From Planctomycetaceae bacterium (GTDB lineage Bacteria; Planctomycetota; Planctomycetia; Planctomycetales; Planctomycetaceae): 52,992 bases of DNA. Position 1 is the first letter of the stretch. The number at the start of each line of letters is the position of its first letter. The notes below the pieces were generated by a model. The model made no database searches. It was given only the letters and a program-made list of their open reading frames with translations, and had not been told where the DNA came from. The stretch is taken from positions 1 through 52,992 of the forward strand of contig WFTL01000040.1 of assembly GCA_015485495.1 (NCBI GenBank), given 5' to 3'. Of this stretch, positions 21,214 through 31,099 are shown one piece after another. The position numbers were made by a program, and so were the translations under genes.

Positions 21214-24200
21214 CTACGGCATATCCCCGGCAGGATTCGCTCCGGCAGCGGCAGCGGAATCACCATCTTCCGGACCGAACGCGCCTCCGCCGGGCGTTTC
21301 GACCGTCAGCACGTCACCGGCCTGGACCGCGACGGAAAAGCTTCCCCCCAGGTCGGAAATCCGGCCGTCGCGCCGCTGCAGGGTGTTGCGTCCGCATCGA
21401 CCTGAGTCGCCTCCACGAAGTCCCCATGGAGCCACCGTGCGTCTTTGAGACAGCATGGACACGTTCAGATCCTTCAGAAATTCCAGCGAACGGACGATTC
21501 CGTCGCCTCCGCGAAATCGCCCCCGTCCGCCGCTGCCGTGACGAATTCCAAAGTGTTTCAGACGCACCGGATAGCGGTGTTCCAGCACCTCCGGATCCGT
21601 CAGACGGGTGTTGGTCATGTGCGTATGGACAGCGTCGGCACCACGGGCCGACGGAGTCGCTCCGGCACCACCGCCGATCGTTTCATAATATCCGAATGTC
21701 TCATCGCCGAACGTCAGGTTGTTCATCGTCCCCTGACTGGCTGCCGCCAGCTCCAGCGCTCCCAGCAGAACATCGACAATACGCTGCGACGTTTCCACGT
21801 TGCCGCCCACCATGGCGGGTGACTGTTCGGCAGTCGCCCCGGCCGGCGGATTCAGCAGTCCTGGAGGAATGATCAGGTCCAGAGGCTCCAGGACTCCGGC
21901 ATTCAGCGGCACATCTTCATCCAGGAGACAGCGGAAGGAATACAGCACAGCCGCCGTGGTGATGGCCCGATTGGCATTCAGATTTCCGGGATGCACATCG
22001 GCCGTGCCGCTGAAATCGATGACAGCGCGATCCCCTGAGACGCGAATCGAGACACGAATGACCGTTCCGTCATCGAGACGATCTTCGAAGGCGTGTTCGC
22101 CGTCATCCAGCCTGCTCAGTGCCTGCCGCATGCGGCGTTCCGCGGCCTGGTGAACAGCCCGCATATCCTCCAGAACCGCGTCCACTCCATGAACATCGCA
22201 CAGACGCTGCAGCAGAGCGGCGCCCTGAGCATTCGCTGCGGCCTGAGCGGCCAGATCGGCCAGATTGTCATTGATGTTTCGTGACGGATACGGGCCGCTG
22301 CCCAGCAGTTGCCTCAACGAATCCTCGCACGAAACGCCTCCGGCCACCAGATGCCGGCTGTCGATCCGGATTCCTTCTTCCGCAAGTTTCGTCGAAAACG
22401 GCGGCATGCTGCCCGGCACGATGCCGCCGATATCCGCATGATGCGCCCGGCTGGCCACAAAAAACGACGGAATCGGCCGACCGGTGAATACGGGCGTGAC
22501 CACGGTGATGTCCGGAAGATGCGATCCTCCACGATATGGATCATTGGTGACGAACACGTCGCCGGGTTCCATGCGCGGGTGATCGCGCCGTACAGATCGA
22601 ACAGTTTCGCCCATGGCACCCAGATGCACCGGCACGTGCGGAGCGTTCACCACCAGTCGGCCCTGGTCATCGAACAGAGCACAACTGTAATCCAGACGCT
22701 CCCGGACATTCGTGGACACCGCCGTTCGCCGCAGGGCTTCACCCATCTGTTCTGCGATCGATGTGAACTGACCGTTCATGAGTTCCAGACGCACCGGATC
22801 CGGACGATCCCCGCCCGGACAGAACGATGTCGAACCGGACGATGTCGTTCCGGACGAAACGGAATCATGACTGTCGACGGTGATGAGCACACCGGCGTTG
22901 TCCAGAATGCGGGCTGAGCAGCCAGGTTCCACACAGATCACAGACGTGGCTTCGTACAGAATGGCGGGCCCGGAAATCGTTTCACCGGCGGGCAGGGCTG
23001 TTCGTTCGAAGACGGCGGTCTGCATCGGCTGACCGTCGAACACTGCGGTCGTGAAAGAAGGCTCTGCCCTGCCGCCGGTGGCCGGCTGCGAAAAGTCCTG
23101 TCGCTCCTCGGACGACCGCCCCACGACTTCCACACTGACAGCCGCGATTTCAATCGGAGTCTGCGAACGGACGTAACCAAACTGCCGCCGATACTCCCGC
23201 TCGAATGTTTCCCGGGCGGTATCCGGATCCGCATGAGGAACGCTGACTGTCGATTCCGTGCCGCTGTACCGCAGTTCCAGTTCGACGAACGTGTCCAGAT
23301 CCTTCTCGGCAACCCCCTGACGAAGCACATGATGTCGGCCTTCATCAATGAGCCGGTCGATGGTGCGATCCAGTTCTTCCAGGGACTCCGGATGCAGAGG
23401 CCGCAGCACGCTGGCTGTCCGCCGACAGCGGATGTCGGCCTGTCCCATCCCCCAGGCACTCAGAATTCCGGCCAGCGGATGCAGGAGCACGCGGCGCATG
23501 CCCAGGGCCCGGGCCACGGCACACGCATGCTGACCGCCGGCCCCGCCGAAACAGACGAGCACATAATCCGCCGGATCGTAGCCGCGGGCCACCGAAATGC
23601 GACGGATCGCCCGCACCATGTTGTCATTGGCGATCTGCAGGAGTCCTTCGGCCAGAGACGACAGGGTCATCCCGTCCGGCCACGCTCCTGCCTGCTCCAT
23701 GTCGGACTGCAGCATCTTCAGACGCCGTTCCACGGCAGCCGTGTCCAGCGCCAATGGAAAGCAGTCCGGCAGCACCCGGCCGAGCCACACATTCAGATCG
23801 GTCACGGTCAGCGGACCGCCCGATCCGTAGCAGGCCGGACCTGGATCCGCACCGGCGCTGGCCGGACCGGCGAACAGACGGCCCCCATCGAAACCGCAGA
23901 TGCTGCCTCCCCCGGCTGCCACCGTCTCGATTGCCAGCACGGGAGTCATCACGCGGACGCCGGCGCGCATGGTTTCCTGTTCGTATTCGAACCGGCCGTC
24001 GAATCGCGCCACATCCGTGCTGGTGCCGCCCATGTCGAAACCGATGGCTCTCTGAAATCCGGCTGCCGCGGCCGCTCGTGAGAAGCCGACGATTCCACCG
24101 GCCGGTCCCGACAGGACGGAATCTTTGCCGCGAAACTGCGTCTGATCCACCAGGCCTCCGGCCGATGTCATCACAAGAATCCGGCTGTCCGGCAGATGGC

Positions 24201-25092
24201 GACGGATTTCCTCCAGGTACGACCGCAGCACCGGATTCAGCCAGGCATCCAGCACCGTGGTTTCGCATCGCGGTACGAAACGAATCTGCCGCGCCACGTC
24301 CGACGAACAGCTCACTTCCTGAAACCCCAGTTTCCGGCACAGGTCCTTCAGCAGCTGCTCATGTGCCGGTTCTGTCCAGGCATGCAGCAGGCAGATGGCG
24401 ACCGATTCGATCCCAGCATCCCGCAGGCGGGCCAGTTCTGCCTCAGCCTGCTGTTCATCCAGAGGTTTCAGAATCTGACCGTCGGCAGCCACGCGTTCGT
24501 CCACTTCCGCGACCGCTTCGAACAGAGGCTGCGGCCGGCGGATATCCAGTTCGAACAGATGGGGCCGTTCCTGGCTGCCGATTCGGGGCACATCGGCGAA
24601 ACCGCGCGTGGTGACCAGTGCGGTGCGGGACCCGGTTCGAGTGAGCAGGGCGTTGGTTCCGCGGGTTGTTCCGAAACGAACCTGCACGGCCGGGACGGGG
24701 GTCTCTGCATCCAGACGCATCAGCCAGCGGATGCCCAGAACAGGAGCCGGCAGGCCGGGATCCAGTTCGTAGGTCTGTCCCGGCTGCACGCACAGATCGT
24801 CTGCCAGATTCAGACATCCCAGACGGGCCGTGAAACCGATCACGGTGGTACGGGCCGTGACATCTCCGGCAGCACTCCGCAGCCTCAGCACGGCCCCGTT
24901 CCAGAAACCGTCCGGATCGTCCCGGCGTTTCGGATCGATCAGCAGACGGCCGCTGCTTCCTTCGGCGGCCGTTCCTCGGGTGCAGCCGGAACTGAGTGTT
25001 TTGAACTGGGTGAGTGTTCCATCCGGATGCAGGGCGATGCAGTCCGTGAAGGTTCCTCCCACATCGATCCAGAACTGTTCCGGGACCTTCAT
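21214..25092 (-). CDS. Fused hydantoinase A/B protein, 5-oxoprolinase-like
   Basis: 1292-aa cytoplasmic protein. The N-terminal HyuA-like ATPase part (about 1-720) has the phosphate motif DVGGTFTD (residues 10-17), FGTTRGTNALL and GFDMGGTSTDVARF. After a Ser/Thr/Gly-rich linker (about 740-765) the HyuB-like part (about 770-1285) has NMNGQ-type start LELMNGQFTSIAEQMGEALRRT and FVTNDPYRGGSHLPD. Full-length fusion of both halves matches eukaryotic-type 5-oxoprolinase, which cleaves 5-oxo-L-proline to glutamate with ATP. N-methylhydantoinase or acetone-carboxylase-like activity is the alternative. The start at 25092 overlaps the stop of the TAXI gene by ATGA, so translation is coupled. Confidence 0.9.
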   Translation of the reverse strand: MKVPEQFWIDVGGTFTDCIALHPDGTLTQFKTLSSGCTRGTAAEGSSGRLLIDPKRRDDPDGFWNGAVLRLRSAAGDVTARTTVIGFTARLGCLNLADDLCVQPGQTYELDPGLPAPVLGIRWLMRLDAETPVPAVQVRFGTTRGTNALLTRTGSRTALVTTRGFADVPRIGSQERPHLFELDIRRPQPLFEAVAEVDERVAADGQILKPLDEQQAEAELARLRDAGIESVAICLLHAWTEPAHEQLLKDLCRKLGFQEVSCSSDVARQIRFVPRCETTVLDAWLNPVLRSYLEEIRRHLPDSRILVMTSAGGLVDQTQFRGKDSVLSGPAGGIVGFSRAAAAAGFQRAIGFDMGGTSTDVARFDGRFEYEQETMRAGVRVMTPVLAIETVAAGGGSICGFDGGRLFAGPASAGADPGPACYGSGGPLTVTDLNVWLGRVLPDCFPLALDTAAVERRLKMLQSDMEQAGAWPDGMTLSSLAEGLLQIANDNMVRAIRRISVARGYDPADYVLVCFGGAGGQHACAVARALGMRRVLLHPLAGILSAWGMGQADIRCRRTASVLRPLHPESLEELDRTIDRLIDEGRHHVLRQGVAEKDLDTFVELELRYSGTESTVSVPHADPDTARETFEREYRRQFGYVRSQTPIEIAAVSVEVVGRSSEERQDFSQPATGGRAEPSFTTAVFDGQPMQTAVFERTALPAGETISGPAILYEATSVICVEPGCSARILDNAGVLITVDSHDSVSSGTTSSGSTSFCPGGDRPDPVRLELMNGQFTSIAEQMGEALRRTAVSTNVRERLDYSCALFDDQGRLVVNAPHVPVHLGAMGETVRSVRRDHPRMEPGDVFVTNDPYRGGSHLPDITVVTPVFTGRPIPSFFVASRAHHADIGGIVPGSMPPFSTKLAEEGIRIDSRHLVAGGVSCEDSLRQLLGSGPYPSRNINDNLADLAAQAAANAQGAALLQRLCDVHGVDAVLEDMRAVHQAAERRMRQALSRLDDGEHAFEDRLDDGTVIRVSIRVSGDRAVIDFSGTADVHPGNLNANRAITTAAVLYSFRCLLDEDVPLNAGVLEPLDLIIPPGLLNPPAGATAEQSPAMVGGNVETSQRIVDVLLGALELAAASQGTMNNLTFGDETFGYYETIGGGAGATPSARGADAVHTHMTNTRLTDPEVLEHRYPVRLKHFGIRHGSGGRGRFRGGDGIVRSLEFLKDLNVSMLSQRRTVAPWGLRGGDSGRCGRNTLQRRDGRISDLGGSFSVAVQAGDVLTVETPGGGAFGPEDGDSAAAAGANPAGDMP

Positions 25093-26504
25093 GAGCCGCT
25101 GTGGTCCTCAGAATGCGCCGCACCATCGTCGAAATCGTTCAGCGCCGTACGCAGGCAGTGCCGTGTGAGTTTGCCGCTGATCTTGTCGCTCAGGGCGTGA
25201 CACATTTCCACGAAGCAGTCGACCGCCTGATCTTCGTTCAGTTCATGAGCGTTGAATTCCGACAGTGCGGCCTGACGCAGGCGGGTGACGCGGTCGAGCA
25301 GTTCCTGAAGCTTCGGTTCGTCATCCGGCCGGTTGCCGTCGATGCCCACCTGATCCTCTTCGATTTTCAGCACAGCCCGAATGTATCGGTCCAGCCGATG
25401 TTCCTGGCTGAGAACCTGCCGTCGTTTCCACCAGCGGTGGGTCAGCCAGATCGCCGCCACGATGGACACCAGGAACGACCGGATGCCTTCCGTGCCTTCC
25501 ACGAAGTCCGGATTCAGCAGCGGACGCAGTTCCGGACTGTAAATGTGCGATGCCCCGGCATGCATGGGAAATTCCGGCCGTCCCCGTGCGTACTCGGTCC
25601 CGCCTTTGCTCAGTTCCGTCAGATGAACCCGTCGCTGAAATTCCGGATCCAGCACGATGCGTGTGGCGGCTTCAACAAGACGCACCGGAGCAGTGGGCGA
25701 TGCCAGCAGCCGGGCCTGAGTCGACACGGTGCGGAATTCCTGCTGCGGAATCGGATGCGGACGCACGGCGAAGTACCCGGCCGGAATGACCTGTCGTGTC
25801 AGCGCCGCGTGCTTCTGTTCGAACGCATCGGGAAAGGGAATCGGGAGCAGCCGGGCCTTCCCTTCGACCAGCAGGTGCTGCAGCACCGGAGCATCCAGAC
25901 CGCAACTGATGACCACTGCATCGACTGTGCCGTTTTCGAACGCTGCCGGCAGTTCGAGATAGGGAATCGTTCGGCATTCGTCCGGATCACGACCGATGTG
26001 CTCCAGCAGCAGCGTGAGCATGGCATGATCGCCCGACAAAAAGTCATTGCAGGCGATTTTCCGGCTGTCCGCCGTTGCCAGATCCACCGGTCGATCGGGA
26101 GGTGCCAGGGGGATGACGTATTCCGGATAGAGATTGGCCACGAACCGAGCCGTTTTTCGTTCTGAACGAATGTGCTGCAGGACAGCCCGGGTTTCGGACT
26201 GGTAGAGGCCCAGGACCGCTTCGCCCGATTCCAGAAGACGCAGGTTTTCCAGCGAACCGCGGGTGGACCGCACCTCCGTCGAAATCCCCAGCGTCCGCTG
26301 CAGTTCAGCGGCCAGGCTGCGGGCCAGCTGATCGTAACGGCCGTCCGGAGGACCGCCGGCGATCACGATGTGGTCCGGCAGTCGGGTCTGGTACCCGTAC
26401 AGACCGACCAGTCCGCCGAACAGCAGAACCAGGCCTGCGGCCAGCCACGGGAATTTCCATCGCGGACGGTCTTCACCATTCTGCTCAGTGGATTCCGATT
26501 GCAT
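25089..26504 (-). CDS. Membrane-anchored TAXI-family solute-binding protein
   Basis: 471-aa protein with an N-terminal membrane helix (residues about 17-37) and the TAXI (TRAP-associated extracytoplasmic) binding domain after it (about 42-330, starting IVIAGGPPDGRYDQLARSLAAEL, then LGLYQSETRAVL). A second helix near 345-365 and a roughly 105-residue charged C-terminal domain follow, an extension absent from ordinary TAXI proteins. Family members bind small carboxylates such as glutamate. No TRAP permease subunits are adjacent, so it may sense or tether a ligand rather than feed a neighbouring channel. Its stop overlaps the oxoprolinase start, which hints at an acidic amino acid or lactam as ligand (inference). 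It is divergent from the NhaC gene. Confidence 0.85.
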   Translation of the reverse strand: MQSESTEQNGEDRPRWKFPWLAAGLVLLFGGLVGLYGYQTRLPDHIVIAGGPPDGRYDQLARSLAAELQRTLGISTEVRSTRGSLENLRLLESGEAVLGLYQSETRAVLQHIRSERKTARFVANLYPEYVIPLAPPDRPVDLATADSRKIACNDFLSGDHAMLTLLLEHIGRDPDECRTIPYLELPAAFENGTVDAVVISCGLDAPVLQHLLVEGKARLLPIPFPDAFEQKHAALTRQVIPAGYFAVRPHPIPQQEFRTVSTQARLLASPTAPVRLVEAATRIVLDPEFQRRVHLTELSKGGTEYARGRPEFPMHAGASHIYSPELRPLLNPDFVEGTEGIRSFLVSIVAAIWLTHRWWKRRQVLSQEHRLDRYIRAVLKIEEDQVGIDGNRPDDEPKLQELLDRVTRLRQAALSEFNAHELNEDQAVDCFVEMCHALSDKISGKLTRHCLRTALNDFDDGAAHSEDHSGS

Positions 26505-26683
26505 GGCCGCATTCTGCCGCGGCGATTTCCCGGGATCCAGTCCGGACGGTCATGAGTCCGTATCCGGTCCCGACGGAACCGTTCGATTCGCATGCCGGCG
26601 AATTGTCCAGGTCGAATGGTCTGCAGAATCTGCTACGATCCGGGCCGGTCGTTTTCCCGCACAGCCTCTGTTTCCACAGCCCC

Positions 26684-28579
26684 ATGACCGGATTCCGGCG
26701 AACCTGTCTGCTTCTGATCTGGTGGACGGTCGCCTCCCTGCCTGTTTCCGCAGATCTTTCCGCAGATCTGGCTGAAAGCGATTCGGCCGCGGAGACCGTA
26801 CGCATCATTCTGGACAGTCCGACCGTCATTCCGGCCGGTACTTCCGCAGCCGTCTTTCGATTCCGCGCAGTCGGTGTTTCCGGACAGCCGCTGGAATCCT
26901 TTTCGGAACCGGCCGTCGTCTCGGGACTTCAGGTCCGATCACGAACATCGCCGCAGTGGACTCCCGTTGACGCCCGCGGCCGATTCGACCGGGGCGTTCT
27001 GGAAGTGACGGCAGAATCCCTGAAAGCCGATCGGATCACGGCGGCCGGTTCGGCACTGAGCGTCCGCATCGGCGATCAGACCACGCACATTCTCATCACG
27101 GTGCGCCCCCGCTGGACGCGGCTGCTGCCACCCGTTCTGGCCATCGTGCTGGCAATCGTTTTTCGCGATGTGATCGTCTCCCTTGTTCTGGCCACTCTGT
27201 CCGGCTGCCTGGTTTTTTTGCCCGTCTTTCAGTGGCCGAAAGGCATTGCCGATCTGTGTTCCACAGTCGTGCGGCAGATTGCCGATTCCGACCACGCGTC
27301 GGTGCTGCTGTTCACGGCGCTGCTGGGATCGATGGTGCGTCTCATGCAGGACAGCGGCGGCACTCAGGCCGTCATCTCCCGACTCACACAGTTCGCCCGC
27401 ACCCGGCGCCGCGGCATGGTCCTCACATGGATCATGGGGCTGTTCGTCTTCTTCGACGATTATGCCAATATGCTGCTCATCGGAGGCGCCATGCGGCCGC
27501 TGACGGACCGGCTGAACATTTCCCGGGCCAAGCTGGCCTTTCTGCTCGATTCCACGGCGGCCCCGATTGCCGGTCTGGCGGTGAGCACCTGGACGGCCTT
27601 CGAGATTCAGCAGACGGCCGCCGGACTGGATGCGGCCGGCATCGCGACGGATCCTGGAGCCTTCTTCTGGTCCACGATTCCCTACCGCATCTACCCGCTG
27701 CTGCTGATTCCCGTCGCCGGTCTGATCGCCTTCAGCGGACGGGATTTCGGCCCCATGCTGCAGTCGGAAACGGCATCGGCGAATCCTTCCGCTGCGTCCG
27801 TACCTGTCGCCGGCGGCAGCAGTGTCTGGCTGGCTGTCGTGCCGGTCTTCAGCCTGATCCTGATCACCATCACCGGATTCCTCCGGCAGGCGGATGCCTA
27901 TGAGATCCTGCTGATCGCTTCGTTCGTCGCATCGACAGCGGCCTATGCTCTGGCCTGGCTGACATCGCGACTGACGCTGGAAGAGTGCAGCCGAAGCTGG
28001 CTGGACGGTCTGGCTTCCATGACCACACCGATGGCCATTCTGGTTCTCGCATGGTCGGTGTCGTCGCTGTGCGGCGGCGACCGGCTGGACACGGCCGGTT
28101 ACATCATGGACCTTCTGGGAACCGCTCTGCAGCCCCAGCTTCTGCCGGCAGCCGCCTTTCTTTCTGCGGGCGCCATTTCCTTCGCCATTGGAAGTTCTTT
28201 CGCCACAATGGCCATCATGATACCGATGATCATCCCGCTGGCGTGGAACCTGCTGGGAGGAGCCGGCGCGGCATCCACGGCGGATCCCGTGTTTGCCGGC
28301 ACGGCAGGCGCTCTTCTGGCCGGCGCCATTTTCGGAGATCATTGTTCACCGATTTCCGATACAACCATTCTGTCTTCCGCGGCTGCCGGCTGCGATCATC
28401 TGGAACATGTGGCCACTCAGCTTCCCTACGCACTGCTGACGGCCGTCGGATCGCTGCTGCTGGGATACCTGCCGATCGGGTTCGGCGTTCCCTGGTGGGT
28501 CTGCCTGCCGGCCGCGGGAACCATGTGCTGCGGAACCGTCTTTTTTCTGGGTCACGACAAGGAACATCCGGAACCATGA
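26684..28579 (+). CDS. NhaC-type Na+/H+ antiporter with N-terminal exported domain
   Basis: 631-aa inner-membrane protein. A signal peptide (residues about 1-25, ending VSADLSADL) precedes a roughly 110-residue extracytoplasmic beta-rich domain, then about eleven hydrophobic segments of the NhaC antiporter family (e.g. [20 protein letters not shown] and [18 protein letters not shown], both characteristic). The extra exported domain is not part of standard NhaC (about 450-480 aa). I choose the ATG at 26684 because it places the signal peptide at the start; the frame is open to 26552. It probably exchanges Na+ for protons or carries an organic substrate. Its stop overlaps the next gene's start by ATGA, so the pair is coupled. 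Confidence 0.88.
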   Translation: MTGFRRTCLLLIWWTVASLPVSADLSADLAESDSAAETVRIILDSPTVIPAGTSAAVFRFRAVGVSGQPLESFSEPAVVSGLQVRSRTSPQWTPVDARGRFDRGVLEVTAESLKADRITAAGSALSVRIGDQTTHILITVRPRWTRLLPPVLAIVLAIVFRDVIVSLVLATLSGCLVFLPVFQWPKGIADLCSTVVRQIADSDHASVLLFTALLGSMVRLMQDSGGTQAVISRLTQFARTRRRGMVLTWIMGLFVFFDDYANMLLIGGAMRPLTDRLNISRAKLAFLLDSTAAPIAGLAVSTWTAFEIQQTAAGLDAAGIATDPGAFFWSTIPYRIYPLLLIPVAGLIAFSGRDFGPMLQSETASANPSAASVPVAGGSSVWLAVVPVFSLILITITGFLRQADAYEILLIASFVASTAAYALAWLTSRLTLEECSRSWLDGLASMTTPMAILVLAWSVSSLCGGDRLDTAGYIMDLLGTALQPQLLPAAAFLSAGAISFAIGSSFATMAIMIPMIIPLAWNLLGGAGAASTADPVFAGTAGALLAGAIFGDHCSPISDTTILSSAAAGCDHLEHVATQLPYALLTAVGSLLLGYLPIGFGVPWWVCLPAAGTMCCGTVFFLGHDKEHPEP

Positions 28580-29598
28580 ACTCCCGTCGTCTTCAGGGCA
28601 TTTTCACTCCCAATCTCGTTCCCTACACCCCCGACGGCGACATCAACGAAGGGGAACTGCGCCGCTACGTGGACTGGCTCATCGAACGCGGCGTACACGG
28701 CCTGTATCCGAACGGATCCACGGGAGAATTCACGCGATTCACTCCGGAAGAACGTCGACGGATCGTGGCCATCATCGCGGATCAGGCCCGGGGACGTGTG
28801 CCGATTCTGGCCGGTGCCGCGGAAGCGAACGTTCGGGAAACGCTGCGGGCGTGCGAATATTACGCGTCGATCGGTGTCCGCGCCGTGGCCATCGTGGCTC
28901 CCTTCTACTACAGGCTGTCTCCGGCATCCGTTTACGCGTACTTCCGCGAGATCGGCATCAACACTCCCATCGACGTGACTTTGTACAACATTCCCATGTT
29001 CGCCAGTCCCATCGACGTTCCCACAGTCCAGCGGCTGTCGGAAGAATGCGAACGCATCGTGGCCATCAAGGATTCATCCGGAGAAATTCCACATATGATC
29101 CGCATGATCCAGGCGGTGCGCCCGAATCGTCCGGACTTCGCGTTCCTCACCGGCTGGGATGCCGCCCTGATGCCCATGATTCTCATCGGATGCGACGGCG
29201 GCACCAATGCGAGTTCCGGAGTCGTTCCGGAACTGACGCGCAAACTGTACGACACAACCGTCCAGGGCGACCTGACGACTGCGCGGCAGCTTCAGTACGA
29301 CCTGCTGCGACTGTTCGACGCCATGATTTATTCGGCCGAATTTCCGGAAGGCTTCCGGGCAGCCGTGAGCCTTCGAGGGTTCCGGATGGGGCAGGGGCGT
29401 CAGCCGATGTCCCCGGAACAGCGGACCGATCTGGCCACGCTGAGCAACGAACTGCAGTGTCTCCTGGCCGCTCACGGGTTCACCGACCAGCCGGTGGGCG
29501 GCTGCCCTCCGGATATGACAGCCACAACACCGAACCCGGCGGACGTGTCGGTCATCGTGCAGAACGTGCTGGCCGAACTGAAACGCCGCGGCCTGTAG
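28576..29598 (+). CDS. DHDPS/NAL-family class I aldolase
   Basis: 340-aa TIM-barrel enzyme of the dihydrodipicolinate synthase / N-acetylneuraminate lyase family. The Schiff-base Lys165 (VAIKDSSGE), Tyr137 (TLYNIP) and the GSTGEF loop (residues 47-52) are present, so it should be an active pyruvate- or 2-oxoacid-type lyase or synthase. The tail is about 45 residues longer than in typical DapA (about 295). Linkage to a transporter rather than to lysine genes suggests a catabolic aldolase, for example acting on a sugar acid or hydroxyproline-derived intermediate; this is inference. ATGA overlap with the NhaC-type gene shows coupling. Confidence 0.9.
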   Translation: MNSRRLQGIFTPNLVPYTPDGDINEGELRRYVDWLIERGVHGLYPNGSTGEFTRFTPEERRRIVAIIADQARGRVPILAGAAEANVRETLRACEYYASIGVRAVAIVAPFYYRLSPASVYAYFREIGINTPIDVTLYNIPMFASPIDVPTVQRLSEECERIVAIKDSSGEIPHMIRMIQAVRPNRPDFAFLTGWDAALMPMILIGCDGGTNASSGVVPELTRKLYDTTVQGDLTTARQLQYDLLRLFDAMIYSAEFPEGFRAAVSLRGFRMGQGRQPMSPEQRTDLATLSNELQCLLAAHGFTDQPVGGCPPDMTATTPNPADVSVIVQNVLAELKRRGL

Positions 29599-29786
29599 TC
29601 TCCGAGATCGCCTTCAGCCGGCACCGGCAGATTCTGCCGGCAGGCGTCACATGGCCGGCCATCAGGACTGCTCGTTCGTGCGAAATCGGCAATTCGACTG
29701 CAGTGTGTCTGCCGGTGTTCCGTACACTGCCGCGGTTTCATGAAAGACGACTGTGTGAAGGTTCCATCGCAGTGCGGGCACACCGA

Positions 29787-30608
29787 ATGTTCATGCGACG
29801 AGTTCTGCTGCTGGCTCTGCTGCTGGTTTTTCCCGGCTGCGGCACCACTCAGCAGCGATCCGGCACGGAACAGCTGTTGCTTTCGGATGCTGTGGATCGT
29901 TCCATCGACCGCATCGATCTGTCTGTTTTGAGTGGTGAGACGGTCTATCTGGACGCCACGTATATCGAGCCGGTCAAGGGGACCGGATACGTCAATTCCA
30001 GTTACATCATCAGTGCCCTGCGTCAGAAACTCATCACCGCCGGCTGTCTTCTGAAATCCGTTCCCGACGAAGCCGACTACATCGTGGAAGCCCGTGTGGG
30101 GGCGCTGGGAACCGACGCCGTTGAAGTCACCTATGGAATTCCGGCCAGCAATGCTCTGGGTGCAGCCGCGTCCCTGATTTCCAGTACGGCGGCCTTACCT
30201 TCGATTCCGGAAATCTCGGTGGGGAAGCGCAACGGCACCATGTCGACAGCCAAGGTCGTCTGCTTCGCCTACCATCGCGAATCCGGCCACCCCGTGTGGC
30301 AGTCCGGCACGGCCGTGGCGAAAAGCGACGCCAAAGAAAGCTGGTTCTTTGGAGCCGGTCCCTGGCAGCGGGGATCCATCTACGAAGGCACGCAGTTCGC
30401 AGGAGCGAAACTGTCTCTGTTCCGCCGCCGTCGCAAAGAAACCGACCGACCGAACGGAATCCGCATTGCCGATGCCCACCGGTTTGCCGACCCCGACGAA
30501 CTCGAGGAACGGCTGCAGATGGCAGAACAAAAAAGCGATGGTGCCGACGCCACCGACATCGTCCCGGTGGGACATCAGCAGCCGTCTGCGTCCGACAGCA
30601 GCCCCTGA
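29787..30608 (+). CDS. Hypothetical lipoprotein (273 aa)
   Basis: Short signal with lipobox VFPGC (Cys about residue 18) gives a lipid-anchored periplasmic or outer-membrane protein. The mature part has SDAVDRSIDRIDLSVL and GETVYLDATYIEPVKGTGYVNSSYIISALRQKL, a pattern of a small conserved planctomycete lipoprotein domain, then a Gly/Ala segment near 120-145 and an acidic, Gln/Ser-rich tail. No catalytic motif is visible. Two ATGs two codons apart (29787, 29793) are both possible starts. It is monocistronic, and the tRNA terminator that follows reads on the opposite strand. Confidence 0.8.
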   Translation: MFMRRVLLLALLLVFPGCGTTQQRSGTEQLLLSDAVDRSIDRIDLSVLSGETVYLDATYIEPVKGTGYVNSSYIISALRQKLITAGCLLKSVPDEADYIVEARVGALGTDAVEVTYGIPASNALGAAASLISSTAALPSIPEISVGKRNGTMSTAKVVCFAYHRESGHPVWQSGTAVAKSDAKESWFFGAGPWQRGSIYEGTQFAGAKLSLFRRRRKETDRPNGIRIADAHRFADPDELEERLQMAEQKSDGADATDIVPVGHQQPSASDSSP

Positions 30609-30686
30609 CCGGTCGCATCGGCCGTCCCCTCAGACACGGCCGCATGCCGACCGCCGCATGCCAACCGCCGGCGGCGTGCGTCAATG

Positions 30687-30717
30687 AAAAAAAGGACCCT
30701 GGACCAGTCCAGGATCC
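30687..30717 (-). terminator. Terminator of the left tRNA-Cys copy
   Basis: Reading on the minus strand, a 10-bp stem with one mismatch (30717-30708 with 30703-30694) and a 4-base loop is followed by seven T residues (30693-30687). It begins six bases after the tRNA 3' end, showing that this tRNA copy is or was its own transcription unit. Confidence 0.85.
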
Positions 30718-30723
30718 TTCAGG

Positions 30724-30796
30724 AGGCGCGGGCGGGATTCGAACCCGCGAATGACGGATTTGCAATCCGTTGCCTTAGCCACCTGGCGATCGCGTC
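30724..30796 (-). tRNA. tRNA-Cys(GCA) copy with damaged acceptor stem, possibly a pseudogene
   Basis: 73-base tRNA with anticodon GCA in a TTGCAAA loop, a sound anticodon stem (ACGGA/TCCGT) and T-arm, and discriminator U as expected for cysteine. It matches the tRNA at 32976-33048 over its 3' 59 bases but differs at four of the first 14. Two changes, at tRNA positions 2 and 7, turn G-C acceptor pairs into A-C mismatches, and A14, which normally pairs with U8, is G. CCA is not encoded. The terminator is intact. It may be non-functional or poorly aminoacylated. Confidence 0.75.
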
Positions 30797-31099
30797 GTCG
30801 CGGCTGCCGACTGTCGCCATTTTTTCTTACAAACTGATCTTCCGGTGGCGCGCTGTGTGCACCCGCCTTCCTCCAGAAAACACCCCGCACACCTGCAATG
30901 TTCCGTAGTCTTCAGAACGTATGAGCGCCAAGTTTTGGGGACGCACAGCGCTCGGATTCTGGACGCCAACAACAGTTTCCGTATCATAAATGGGTAGTCC
31001 GCTCGATTCGGATTCGGCACTTTTCCGTCTGGGAAAAATCGACTGACGCTGCTGCCAGGAATCTGCCGCACGTCGTTTGTTTTTGTTCTGGACTTAGTC
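30797..31099. other. 303-bp region upstream of the protease gene
   Basis: No gene is seen. The stretch is AT-richer than its surroundings and includes a run of T residues near 30820 and ATAAATGGGT near 30985. It must hold the promoter of the protease gene on the plus strand and that of the left tRNA-Cys copy on the minus strand. The 5' flank of this tRNA shares nothing obvious with that of the right copy. Confidence 0.4.
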
